This document shows positions 17,278 through 26,428 of a stretch of DNA of 64,000 nt, in pieces (positions within the stretch are counted from its first letter, which is position 1; each line of letters begins with the position of its first letter). The notes beneath the pieces are model-generated. The model made no database searches. It was given only the letters and a program-made list of their open reading frames with translations, and was not told the DNA's origin. Where the stretch lies: NCBI RefSeq assembly GCF_003048255.1, contig NZ_CP028488.1, positions 57,623 to 121,622 of the forward strand. Direction: 5' to 3'. The stretch comes from Yersinia massiliensis (GTDB lineage: Bacteria; Pseudomonadota; Gammaproteobacteria; Enterobacterales; Enterobacteriaceae). Position numbers and translations under genes: made by a program.

Positions 17278-20200
17278 TTATAAGCCTGGACGCGGTGCCT
17301 GAGGTGCCGGATTGATTCGGTTTTCCACGGTGTGATTGTCCCGGCTCTGCGGGGCTTGCGACGGTGGAATATAGTCGTGCGTAAACCCAAGTTGCTTATG
17401 CAGTGCCGGGGGGCACTTTGCGGGTTCAACCAGCGTCGCATAAAGTTTGTCTTTTTCCCCCTGGAGACGGAACACGAAAGCGTTATTGGCTCCTTCGGCG
17501 TGATTGATGGCATTACCGTGGCCTATGGATTTGACGCCGTCAGCCGTAACCGCATTTAAGGCTACATAACGTGTCCCTTTGTCATTGATACAAAGTTTAC
17601 CGAGCACCGGATGGTACTCACCTTCGTATTGCACGACGCCTTGCACATAATCGCCTAAGCCTTTTACCAGTAATAACTTAAGTTGGTTTTCGGCTGTCAT
17701 CGTTTTCATGAGTACAGTACCTGCATCTTGGGTCTGTGCAGGCAGTGGGGTGGTCGCCGGTCGAGTGGCAGGGGCTGTTGTACCTTGGCCGTTAGGCTTA
17801 AACCACACAAGGTCATTGGCCTGTGCAGGCAATGGAGGCAGTGATACCCCAGCTTTTGCCGCCAGTTCAACAACCTGCTGTTGTAACGCAAAAAAATGGG
17901 CCATGTCATAAGCTGTCAGTGATGCTGGCGGTGTAGTCTGCTGTTCATGGCTGACAAGCAACTGAGGGTCGACTGCCGGCTTTATAGCCCATTGATTACG
18001 GTGGGAAATGATTTCCTCCGTCTGTTCAACTCCGTTTTTATCGACCACGATCTTATTGTTCGCGTCACGTACTTTAGCCTGGACCGTGACCTCTTTACTG
18101 CCGAGCCAGGTTAGCGTCACCACATCGTTTTTACTGAGGCCACTGTCTGGCATGACCTGTGCCAACTCTTTCCCCCAAACGTAACGTTCTCCATGCGCGG
18201 TACGTAAATGTACGTAATAGCTAAGATTCTCAGACGAATCAAAATTGTACGGTGCGGGACCATGCCCCAATAAAGCGCCTGTCAGACCTGCTTCGCTTTC
18301 CTTACGACTGGCATTTCGCGGTATTTCTGGGGGAAGCACTGTAGGCCGTAATTCTGGAGGTAATTCGTTCGCCAATGGTGATGATGTTGCTGTTGTTGTT
18401 GTTGTTGCTGTGGCAGGTTCTGTTGTTTGCCCCTCAGTCATAATAGATGCTGTCTGTGGGCCAACGGGTGTTGCCTCCGCTCCTGGGGTTGGTTCGTCTG
18501 CCAACTGCTTACGGGCCTCATCTAACATCAGTTGCTGCTGCGGGTTTTTCATTTTGACATCGAGGTTGTATTCAGCAATTAGCATAATGGCGCGATGCTT
18601 GAACTGATCGCTCCCCGTAAGCTCAATGCGCCCCCGATATTGTTCGCGTGAAACAAGTAAGGCCGTCAATATCATGGCATCACTTTGGCTTGCTGCCGCG
18701 TTCGCCATTGTGATGCGGTCGCCGTGGTCGACAAAGGCGGGTTCACCAGAAAAGAGATATTTTACTGACCGTCCATCGAGGGCCATTTCATGGGTAATTT
18801 GTTGCATCAATGCATCTAGATCGAGTGGAGCCACTTGGCGAGCTTGGCCCGCAGGCATCTCGATACAGATAGCGTCTTCCGTTTGTGCTGTCAGGTTAGC
18901 CTCTGACTGGGCTTGTTGCTCATTAGGGGTCGATGTTGCAGGTTGAGGTGCCAGCCGGCCAGCGAAAGAAACTAACTCAATGGGTTTTTCTTTGAGCGCC
19001 GTAACTGTGGGTATCGTTGGGTTAGCAATTGGTGCAATATTTTCCTGTTTTGCTTCTTCAGCCTCATTTTTAACTGCCGCAGGTGTTTCTGGAATAACGA
19101 TTTGCTCCGTAGCTAAAGGTGCTTCCTGAATAACGGTCTGCTCTGCAGTGACAGGGGGTATGGGGTCATTGATAGCATATGGTGTGAAATCTTGGACCTC
19201 TTGGTCGAAGACGCTATCAGCAATATGACCATAGTCAGCATATTCATTAACGGGTAGGTCTTGTACGGAGGGTATATCAATTTCGGGTGTGGGCTCAGTC
19301 TGTGTATTTTCCATTGTCGTGGGTTCCAGAGGTGATGGACGATGTAACGGAGCAAAAACAGGGGCCAATTGTTCTGCGAGTGCCGACAAACCGCGTGACT
19401 GGTGAAAGTCATTGAAGTCCGTCAATCCCTTCTCGCGCTCAGCTGCAGTAAAGGCCGGTAATATAACAATGCCGCCAGTAAGCTCAGCGGCTTCTGTGGC
19501 TTTTTCTTTCCCCGGATTGCCAGGGCGTTTGGGCTTAGGTGGATCATCATCCGCTAAGAACAAGGTAGGACTGTCGGGGTAACGCTCGTGCAGTGCTTTG
19601 GCCACCTTGACCAAATTGCCGGAATCAACGGTCATCACCACCGGGTACTTTAGAGCCATAGCGCCACTGGCGGCGGTGGCATAGCCCTCGGCAAAAACAA
19701 TGGGCTGACCATTTTTAAGGGTGCCACCAACAATGAAGAAATTACCTTCCTTTTGCCCACCCTTGCTTAAACGTTTACTGCCATCGGGTGCAATGGTTTG
19801 TAGTGTTCGTATATCACCGGCGACATTCAATAATGGAATGACCAATTGATTACGATCATCAATGAGCATTCCTTTGGCTACCTTCACGCCCTTTTTCTTT
19901 AAGTAGGGGTGGTCTTGGCTGGCTTGGCTCAACCGCTCGTATAACTTGGTGACTTCGACTGATTTCTTATCTTGTTCTTGGCGTATTCTGGCATCGCGCC
20001 GTAGTTGCTCTTGTGCAGCCATTGCCTTGCGGTGTGCTAACACTATGGGGTCAGGCCTGTCTGAGTTCGATGACCAGGTATTTCTATGGCCATCACGATG
20101 ATCAGCAAACCAACCATTGGCAAAGCCATCCAAATGACCAACATAAACGCCAGATTTTTTACCTTGCTTGTCATCATTCATCGATATCCGATGAGTTAGA

Positions 20201-20478
20201 CCATCCATCTCTGGGTCGCCTTGAAGATTTCCGCCGAGTGAACGGATAAAGTCGCCAAACTCTTGGGCGGAATCGTTATTGGTTTCGGTGGCCAGCGTAT
20301 TATCGATGCGCCAGCGAGTGAGTTTGTCGAGTTCAGCGCCCTCTTTGGCAAACCACATTTTGCGATCAGGGTCGAACTCCAGCGCATTCTCACCATTGTC
20401 CAGCTTACCTGCCTGCCGTTTGGCTTCTTTCAACTGTTCGAATGGAATAACGAGGTAGGTAGATTCAGTCGCTTTCAT
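17278..20478 (-). CDS. Conjugative DNA primase with EGYATA motif and LPD7-like domain
   Basis: A 1066-aa protein, started at ATG 20478 because GGGAG lies 5 bases upstream. The N-terminal part (about 20-130) has short DUF5710-like motifs. A Toprim-type region (about 190-380) contains AEGYATAASG near residue 265, the hallmark of plasmid primases such as RP4 TraC and ColIb Sog, and an ADDD metal motif. A Gln/Thr/Pro-rich linker follows, then a domain near residues 565-650 that resembles LPD7, another linker, and a C-terminal domain (about 930-1020). It should prime the complementary strand in the recipient and may be transported through the channel. Its position inside the tra operon between traK and traL differs from sog of IncI1, which lies elsewhere. 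Confidence 0.82.
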   Translation of the reverse strand: MKATESTYLVIPFEQLKEAKRQAGKLDNGENALEFDPDRKMWFAKEGAELDKLTRWRIDNTLATETNNDSAQEFGDFIRSLGGNLQGDPEMDGLTHRISMNDDKQGKKSGVYVGHLDGFANGWFADHRDGHRNTWSSNSDRPDPIVLAHRKAMAAQEQLRRDARIRQEQDKKSVEVTKLYERLSQASQDHPYLKKKGVKVAKGMLIDDRNQLVIPLLNVAGDIRTLQTIAPDGSKRLSKGGQKEGNFFIVGGTLKNGQPIVFAEGYATAASGAMALKYPVVMTVDSGNLVKVAKALHERYPDSPTLFLADDDPPKPKRPGNPGKEKATEAAELTGGIVILPAFTAAEREKGLTDFNDFHQSRGLSALAEQLAPVFAPLHRPSPLEPTTMENTQTEPTPEIDIPSVQDLPVNEYADYGHIADSVFDQEVQDFTPYAINDPIPPVTAEQTVIQEAPLATEQIVIPETPAAVKNEAEEAKQENIAPIANPTIPTVTALKEKPIELVSFAGRLAPQPATSTPNEQQAQSEANLTAQTEDAICIEMPAGQARQVAPLDLDALMQQITHEMALDGRSVKYLFSGEPAFVDHGDRITMANAAASQSDAMILTALLVSREQYRGRIELTGSDQFKHRAIMLIAEYNLDVKMKNPQQQLMLDEARKQLADEPTPGAEATPVGPQTASIMTEGQTTEPATATTTTTATSSPLANELPPELRPTVLPPEIPRNASRKESEAGLTGALLGHGPAPYNFDSSENLSYYVHLRTAHGERYVWGKELAQVMPDSGLSKNDVVTLTWLGSKEVTVQAKVRDANNKIVVDKNGVEQTEEIISHRNQWAIKPAVDPQLLVSHEQQTTPPASLTAYDMAHFFALQQQVVELAAKAGVSLPPLPAQANDLVWFKPNGQGTTAPATRPATTPLPAQTQDAGTVLMKTMTAENQLKLLLVKGLGDYVQGVVQYEGEYHPVLGKLCINDKGTRYVALNAVTADGVKSIGHGNAINHAEGANNAFVFRLQGEKDKLYATLVEPAKCPPALHKQLGFTHDYIPPSQAPQSRDNHTVENRINPAPQAPRPGL

Positions 20479-20536
20479 TGTGTCTCCCAACAGGTTGGTA
20501 AGGATGGCCAGAGCTGAGGATTATCATATAGGACTC

Positions 20537-20803
20537 CTATTCAAAGAATTTTCGATACCACCAGGGACGACCAGTAATGATGTTGCCGCGCAACCGGTGC
20601 AATAAACGCTGGAATACCACCGTGAGGGTGTAATCAAAGAAAGCCAGTAGTTTGTAAAACACCAACAATCCGACACAGAAGAGGAACATCAGCATACTTG
20701 GCCAAAATACCCACACGATAAACACCAGATAAACCAGCACTGGAATGCCAAAGATCGTGACGGCGCGACCCGCATCTAACCAGTTGCAATAATCGTTGTT
20801 CAT
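20537..20803 (-). CDS. traK: TraK, IcmT-like small membrane protein
   Basis: An 88-aa protein with two closely spaced TM segments (residues about 20-60) and basic, aromatic ends. IcmT has this size and pattern. Its start codon overlaps the traJ stop, indicating coupling. It follows the DotB-type ATPase gene as in R64. Confidence 0.78.
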   Translation of the reverse strand: MNNDYCNWLDAGRAVTIFGIPVLVYLVFIVWVFWPSMLMFLFCVGLLVFYKLLAFFDYTLTVVFQRLLHRLRGNIITGRPWWYRKFFE

Positions 20804-21978
20804 TATGTTTTTTTCCGTTTTTCGTTAAATTCGCGCCATCCCATCACTTGTTCCGCTACATGTTCAGCAACTCGCCCGTTCATAAAAAGTTCCCAGGTTT
20901 GATCTGCAATGCGCGTCGAACTCTCACGAAGTGACGCGTTAATCAGATCAGGCCAGCGAGAATAATGTTGTTGAGATAATTTGCCGCGCCAATCATCGTC
21001 AAATAGGACGTATTCTCTAACAGCGATACGTTTACCATCAGTCGTTGGCAGGAGGCGTTGCACGATGACAAACCGCAAAGCATCAAGTAGATCAAAGGCA
21101 ACTTGTTCACGGGTGTCACTGGACGCCATTCGGATACAACGAGAAAAAGCATGGCCCGGAGAGAAAGCATGCAATGTACTGAGGGCCAGATGGCCAGAGT
21201 GAGCACAGGCGATGGCGGCTTCTAACGTATCAAGATCACGTATCTCACCAACACCAATTAAAGTCGGTGCCTGACGTAACGAGAGACGAAGGCCATCAGC
21301 AAAACTCGGAACATCTCTCCCAATTTCGGATTGTTGAGGCTTGAGCACCCATTGAGGACCCCCTAGCAGATATTCGACCGGATCTTCATAGGTGGTGACC
21401 TTTCCGTCGGGATGTGTTTCTCCGTAATGCTGGTAAGTTGAGGCTAATAATGTGGATTTCCCTGAGCCGGTTGGACCACACGTTAAACCCAGACCATCCA
21501 TAGGTAATAAACTGCGACGGAGATCATCTTCCAGGCCCATTGTGTCTAAGGGCGGGATAGCTGATGGAATAATACGTAACGTGATGGCCATTGCTGTATT
21601 AAGCGAACCAATAGTGGCCTGAATGAAGTTAGTGCGATAACGCACCCGTTCACCACGTTCGAGTCCGAAACGGCCAGTATTATCACCTTCCAGCTGTAAA
21701 GCCCGGTCAGCACCACAGCCCCCTTGGACCAGTGATTTAATATCAGGGGTGTATATCTCATCGACGAGGCGCACCAATTGGGAACTATCAATATTGAACT
21801 TGTTGGTTACAACCTTGCGGCCGTAGTGATCAACAATGATTGGGCTTCCACTCTGTAGATGGATATCAGAGACTTTATGGCGATAACAGTGAACAAAAAA
21901 ACTTCGGAGTTTGTTTGCGTCGAGTCCGCCTGAAAAATCAAAATCATCTAGTGCCACTAAATCATCAAGTGCAGGCAT
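20803..21978 (-). CDS. traJ: TraJ, DotB-type secretion ATPase
   Basis: A 391-aa PilT/VirB11-superfamily ATPase. The start at 21978 is chosen for its GGAG at 8 bases; a longer frame overlaps traI by 50 bases. Walker A GPTGSGKS lies at residues 168-175; an Asp box reads TYEDPVE near 220 and GEIRD near 255. DotB/TraJ is the cytoplasmic hexamer that cooperates with TraU at the channel base and, unlike PilQ, belongs to the transfer apparatus. Confidence 0.93.
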   Translation of the reverse strand: MPALDDLVALDDFDFSGGLDANKLRSFFVHCYRHKVSDIHLQSGSPIIVDHYGRKVVTNKFNIDSSQLVRLVDEIYTPDIKSLVQGGCGADRALQLEGDNTGRFGLERGERVRYRTNFIQATIGSLNTAMAITLRIIPSAIPPLDTMGLEDDLRRSLLPMDGLGLTCGPTGSGKSTLLASTYQHYGETHPDGKVTTYEDPVEYLLGGPQWVLKPQQSEIGRDVPSFADGLRLSLRQAPTLIGVGEIRDLDTLEAAIACAHSGHLALSTLHAFSPGHAFSRCIRMASSDTREQVAFDLLDALRFVIVQRLLPTTDGKRIAVREYVLFDDDWRGKLSQQHYSRWPDLINASLRESSTRIADQTWELFMNGRVAEHVAEQVMGWREFNEKRKKT

Positions 21979-21997
21979 TGAGAATGCTCCTGAACGG

Positions 21998-22786
21998 TTA
22001 CTGTTGCGTTGTAATGATGGGTTTCCAACGTTTCTTATCCAACTCAAAGCCAGCGCGTTGTTTCAGGTCGCGTACTTTGTCACCCAACATCAGTTTGTCT
22101 TGGGAGCCAGTAACGGACTGCAGCTGTTCACTGACCACAGGTAAGGTGATCATGCCTTGCTGTACCAGAGTGGAATAACGCACCATGCCGGCATAATCCC
22201 GAGTTAATCGATTGAAGTTGCTTTCCAACGTTCGGTCGGCACTTTCACGTCCTTCTTGCCAACCCTTTTCTATCGCGGCACGCCAGACTTTCTCTTCGGC
22301 GCCATTTTTCGGGGCGATTTCTGTAGGGATATCGGTATTCACTGCCAGCCCGGCCAATAAGTACTGCCGCCAAGAGGGCGGATTACTGACAAATCGCTCT
22401 TTCACCAGAATGGTGTAGGTTTTGTTGGCGGTTCGTATCTGGTTATCTGTAATGTTTGCGAGAGATTCAGCCGCGACAATAACGGGAGGTAACCACCCCT
22501 GGCGACTGATCAGCGGAGCAAAGGTATAGAGTCTATTTAAGTCATCATTCTGAATACTCAGCGCTTGTTGCAGTTCCCAGGCTCGCTGTGCTTTTCCTCC
22601 CCGAAAACCAACGGTTTGCCCCGCATCATTAAGAAGTTGCCATAATGTGTCGTTCAGACCGTGTTTATCAGTGGCCTTTGGCGATAGGTAGGCATTGATA
22701 TCCGGTGGTGGAGGTGTATCGATGGTTGCCCCGATAACTGGCACGGTGACCAGTGCCAGACAGAGGGCCAAGGCTTTTCGTATCAT
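21998..22786 (-). CDS. traI: TraI, DotC-like outer-membrane complex protein
   Basis: A 262-aa protein with a signal peptide (residues 1-19). The DotC family motif region around residues 95-105 (GWLPPVI) is present. DotC is usually a lipoprotein, but no cysteine follows the signal sequence here (the cleavage region reads VIGAT), so this protein may be non-lipidated. It forms the outer complex with TraH and TraN. Confidence 0.85.
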   Translation of the reverse strand: MIRKALALCLALVTVPVIGATIDTPPPPDINAYLSPKATDKHGLNDTLWQLLNDAGQTVGFRGGKAQRAWELQQALSIQNDDLNRLYTFAPLISRQGWLPPVIVAAESLANITDNQIRTANKTYTILVKERFVSNPPSWRQYLLAGLAVNTDIPTEIAPKNGAEEKVWRAAIEKGWQEGRESADRTLESNFNRLTRDYAGMVRYSTLVQQGMITLPVVSEQLQSVTGSQDKLMLGDKVRDLKQRAGFELDKKRWKPIITTQQ

Positions 22787-23238
22787 GCTAAAGCTCCTTG
22801 TTTTAGGGGCAACATAAAGTAGACGCGAAGCTCTCTGGACTGCTGATCTAGCTGAGCTCGCCAGTCGGTTTGAGTACGGATAATTCGAAGCAGGGTTTCA
22901 AAGGTAACGTCTTGAACATGAATAGTGACAGGAAGTGGCAATCTGACACCGGTATAAGCGAATGATAAGCCGCGTTGTCGTGCTAATTCAGCCAGGAGTT
23001 CAATAGCATCGCCATCCCATGTCACTGAAAGTCGTTGGCTGTTTGCCCGAATGCTGCCAGGTACGAAATGTACTTTCTGATTTAGCGCTCCGTTCAAGGC
23101 GAGATCCTGTAACGAGGGGCTCATTTGATCTGTATGAATAGATATCGGTTGTGGAGTAGGTATCGGATGTTTTGCCTGTGGTGCCTGACAACCGGATAGC
23201 AGGAAAAGGCCAAGCGTGGCCAGATACGATGGTTTCAT
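22783..23238 (-). CDS. traH: TraH, DotD-like lipoprotein
   Basis: A 151-aa lipoprotein with lipobox LSGC at residues 14-17. The C-terminal domain has the secretin-N-like fold expected of DotD. It is the first gene of the Dot/Icm-type core and overlaps traI by 4 bases. A 147-base gap separates it from pilV; no shufflon segment or recombinase gene lies there. Confidence 0.85.
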   Translation of the reverse strand: MKPSYLATLGLFLLSGCQAPQAKHPIPTPQPISIHTDQMSPSLQDLALNGALNQKVHFVPGSIRANSQRLSVTWDGDAIELLAELARQRGLSFAYTGVRLPLPVTIHVQDVTFETLLRIIRTQTDWRAQLDQQSRELRVYFMLPLKQGALA

Positions 23239-23385
23239 ATGGTTAATTCCTGTATTACGAATAACGGATAAATACGAAGAGGATTTAAATAACTTGAATG
23301 GTGTTTACTTGTTAGTGAGTAATACTTATTGAGAACAAGGGGATTGGAATGAAAAATTCATCATACTTTCCAGTAAACAATAAAA

Positions 23386-24663
23386 TCACTGGGCAGGTGC
23401 GCACCAGATATAACCTGCTGTATATGTTGCATAGAAACCACCAACACCGACGGCAACATAATTAGCTGGGCATCGGCCACCATCACCAACGTATTGATTC
23501 ATTACGTTATTGAAATCAATGCCCCCACCAGATTTCTTCCATACTCCCCCAATACAGAATAACGGTGCTCCCGTATTATCCCGACTTTGGCGTCCAATTT
23601 GAGGGCAACCCACGCCGGCCACACTAACTTGGTCGAGTTGCAGTGTTCCAGCTGCATTTAACAAGTCATCAGCCCGAACAGTCCCCGCTTTAACTTGACC
23701 GGCAGTGTAGATACCTTTGTTATTGACGCTGCGCACCCAGTCGTTATCTGACATGTAAAAACCACCCTGATAGGTTTCATTTAACCAACCTTTGTTGTTG
23801 CGGGTTACGATCCATCCCTCGTTACTGCGAATATCTTTATTGGCGGTTATACCTTGGTTAGCGGTGACTGATTCTGAAAAGTTACCGTTTTTGGCTGTTA
23901 GATTTCCTGAATACTGACCGTTAGCTGCCGAAACATCACCAGAGAAAAGACCATTCTGAGCATTCAGATTGCGGGTGTTGTTAATATCGTTACTGCCCAT
24001 ATCGATAGCCGTATGCATTTTGTTTAGGTCCGGGCGTCCATTGACCTCAAAACGATACAGACGATCACCTGCTTCACTGTCACTGCCGAGTGAGTCGGAA
24101 GATAACATGACAGCAAGGCGACCCACCTGACCCGATAGGCCATAATCAGGGAGATTAACAATCCAACTGCCATTGGCACCAATCGCTTGATTAGCAGGCC
24201 AAATATAACCACCTAGTCCACTGATGTTTTGAGCAATATACCTAAGTCCATTAGGCTTAATTTCCTTGCCCGCAGAGGTCAGGACGAACGCCATCAAGTT
24301 GCTCTTACCGTCTTGGGTTACAGCTACCAGATATGACTGGCCATCATCGGTAGTTAGACTGAATCCAGGTGGAAGGTATTTTGCGTCTTGTAACTGTTTA
24401 CCTGTGATAACAACATTTTTTGCGGTTTTGAGCTGTGTCGTCAGAGTGTCTTTATTGTCCTTGATATAGCGATTGGCTGACGCACTGACGGCAGACAGCA
24501 TGGTTGCACTGATGTCCCAGGCTCGTTCCTGGTTGTACTCTATAACCCGAGGGATACTGTAGGCCATTATTACCGAGAGCACAGTGATAACTATGCCTGC
24601 TTCGGCAATGGTTAACCCACGGTTAACGGGGGGATGTGAGATAGATTTTTTTTTACTCAACAT
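23386..24663 (-). CDS. pilV: PilV, minor pilin/adhesin with fixed C-terminus
   Basis: A 425-aa type IVb minor pilin. The prepilin peptide ends at Gly (NRG|LTIAE), with Glu at +5 and a hydrophobic N-terminal helix. Residues about 225-275 hold short imperfect repeats of the kind NGxFSGxVxA. The C-terminal 90 residues carry paired cysteines and should form the tip adhesin that recognises recipient LPS. In R64 this end is switched by a shufflon; here the gene ends once, with no partial C-terminal cassettes after it and no rci. Confidence 0.87.
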   Translation of the reverse strand: MLSKKKSISHPPVNRGLTIAEAGIVITVLSVIMAYSIPRVIEYNQERAWDISATMLSAVSASANRYIKDNKDTLTTQLKTAKNVVITGKQLQDAKYLPPGFSLTTDDGQSYLVAVTQDGKSNLMAFVLTSAGKEIKPNGLRYIAQNISGLGGYIWPANQAIGANGSWIVNLPDYGLSGQVGRLAVMLSSDSLGSDSEAGDRLYRFEVNGRPDLNKMHTAIDMGSNDINNTRNLNAQNGLFSGDVSAANGQYSGNLTAKNGNFSESVTANQGITANKDIRSNEGWIVTRNNKGWLNETYQGGFYMSDNDWVRSVNNKGIYTAGQVKAGTVRADDLLNAAGTLQLDQVSVAGVGCPQIGRQSRDNTGAPLFCIGGVWKKSGGGIDFNNVMNQYVGDGGRCPANYVAVGVGGFYATYTAGYIWCAPAQ

Positions 24664-25321
24664 AGATATTTCCCTCTGTTGCCAGAATGGGGTGAATAAG
24701 ATGAATAAGTATCACGGCTGGAAGCAGCCATGGTGCCAGTGGGTGCGGAGTTTTTCGTCCAAACAAGCTGACGGTGATTAACAAATAGAGTACCAATGCA
24801 CCAGACAACCAAAGGAGGGGTAGCCAGGCACATAGACCGGCAAGTAGATGAACATCACCCAATCCAAGAGCATCAGGTTGTTTGCGTGCCAAAATCCGGT
24901 ATACCAGGCTCAGAAGTAGAAATGCAGCCAGACTGGTGTAGACAGCAGCGTAAGGAGATATCGCAGCACCAGGGAGTAACGTGAGCAAAAGTCCCGCCAG
25001 CCAGAAACTGTTAGTGAAACACAGCGGTAGCCAGCGTTCTTGCGCGTCTAGGGCAATAAGATTCAGGCTAAATATCAGCAGTACAAATGACTGTAGCAAG
25101 TGTGCCGGTGAAAGTGTAAATGTTCTATTGAGTAGCAGAACCAATAGCGCACAACTCCAGGTAATCCATTGGAGAAGGTGAATAATTTGACGTGAATAAA
25201 TAGGTTGGTCGTAGCTGAGGAGAAACAAATTACCTTGTCTTAGAACTGGGCCATGACTAAGAAAAGCAAATGTTAGTGGTAGGACAGCAAATAACAGCAG
25301 CACCAAAAGAGTAGAACTCAT
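24653..25321 (-). CDS. pilU: PilU, type IV prepilin peptidase
   Basis: A 222-aa polytopic membrane aspartic protease that processes PilS and PilV. The GxGD-type motif GLGDVH is present near residue 151 and a first Asp (LDAQERW) near residue 90. The N-terminal methylase-type Cys domain of classical PilD is absent, as in IncI PilU. Its start overlaps the pilT stop (ATGA). Confidence 0.87.
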   Translation of the reverse strand: MSSTLLVLLLFAVLPLTFAFLSHGPVLRQGNLFLLSYDQPIYSRQIIHLLQWITWSCALLVLLLNRTFTLSPAHLLQSFVLLIFSLNLIALDAQERWLPLCFTNSFWLAGLLLTLLPGAAISPYAAVYTSLAAFLLLSLVYRILARKQPDALGLGDVHLLAGLCAWLPLLWLSGALVLYLLITVSLFGRKTPHPLAPWLLPAVILIHLIHPILATEGNIYVE

Positions 25322-25788
25322 GAAGAACCCCCACCCAGGCGCATGTATTCCTTATATATATTCTTCGAATACCACATTCTGCGCGGTTCTCTGTCGGGAG
25401 AGAAACCGGCATTGTATGAACCTAAGCACGACCAGTTGCTACCACAGACTTGCAGATGTTGGGCTAGTATCCAGGCTCCAATTTGAATGTTGAGACAGGG
25501 ATTGGTCAGTAAATCCTGTTCGCTTTTGATAATACCCAGACGTTTAAGTCTGGGTAATTGTTGGGTGTTAATCTGCATCAAGCCATAATCACGGCTTAAT
25601 ATCTTGTTACCCGCGCGGTTGATGCCGATAGCATTGGGGTTAAGCGAGCTCTCTCTGACCGCAATAGCCCGCAGGAGTTGTGCGTTTATGTGATATCGAG
25701 CGCCAGCTTCATCAAAACACCAGGCATGAACCGGTGTGGTCAGGCATAGCATCACACTGCCAAATAGTGCGATAAGGGAAAGCCGCAT
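25318..25788 (-). CDS. pilT: PilT, lytic transglycosylase
   Basis: A 156-aa exported SLT-type muramidase with a signal peptide (residues 1-22). The catalytic Glu lies in AVRESSLNP (near residue 46) and the family motif DYGLMQIN near residue 70. It opens peptidoglycan locally for pilus assembly. This PilT is unrelated to the retraction ATPase of the same name. Confidence 0.92.
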   Translation of the reverse strand: MRLSLIALFGSVMLCLTTPVHAWCFDEAGARYHINAQLLRAIAVRESSLNPNAIGINRAGNKILSRDYGLMQINTQQLPRLKRLGIIKSEQDLLTNPCLNIQIGAWILAQHLQVCGSNWSCLGSYNAGFSPDREPRRMWYSKNIYKEYMRLGGGSS

Positions 25789-25797
25789 ATAACCTCC

Positions 25798-26406
25798 TTA
25801 GCTTTGGCTGATGAAAGTCAGGGTATTGTTACCGGTTGATCCCGAGTCAGCCGTACATTGCTGCACAGCATTTGCCGACGTTAATGGACCCGATGTTGAT
25901 GTTCCATTCACTTTTGTTGTCACCACGTTAGATCCAGAACTCAGTGTGGTGGCGATTACGGTACAAGCATCTTGTGGGATATTGGAGGTTGTTAGCGAGA
26001 ATCCAGATTTTTGGCCACCAGAAGAGGTTTCGGGCATAAGAGATACCGGACCGCCATAGGTATTGGTCAAACTGGCTGAGCCAGAAGATGCCGTGCCAAC
26101 AAGATTTAGACCTACTGGAGCCCCGCTCGCCATGACGATATACGTGCCGGTCATATCGGCTGAGCCGTTATAGGGATACTGCCCCGCGTTTTTTAACAAT
26201 CGAGGCGTTTTAGCCATCATTTCGTTATAAGCGTTAATTTCTTTGGACGTATCACTGGTTGAAAATGCACCTTTAGATGCGGCATAAACTGCAGCCATGA
26301 CGACACCAACAATAACCATCCACATAATTATTTCTGTCAGGGTTGTCCCTTTATTAATATTGTCGTTCGGTTTTTTCACAGTGGTAAACGGGCGTGAAAT
26401 TTTCAT
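25798..26406 (-). CDS. pilS: PilS, major type IVb prepilin
   Basis: A 202-aa prepilin with a processing site NKG|TTLTE: Gly at -1 and Glu at +5, followed by a hydrophobic helix. Two Cys (about 145 and 183) could form the pilin disulfide loop. PilS polymerises into the thin pilus needed for liquid mating in IncI systems. Confidence 0.9.
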   Translation of the reverse strand: MKISRPFTTVKKPNDNINKGTTLTEIIMWMVIVGVVMAAVYAASKGAFSTSDTSKEINAYNEMMAKTPRLLKNAGQYPYNGSADMTGTYIVMASGAPVGLNLVGTASSGSASLTNTYGGPVSLMPETSSGGQKSGFSLTTSNIPQDACTVIATTLSSGSNVVTTKVNGTSTSGPLTSANAVQQCTADSGSTGNNTLTFISQS

Positions 26407-26428
26407 AAAATTTTCCTTTCGTTAGGGG

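Noticed and set aside
23386..23560. Shufflon at the end of pilV
   Set aside because: No inverted partial pilV ends, no 19-bp recombination repeats and no recombinase gene are present.
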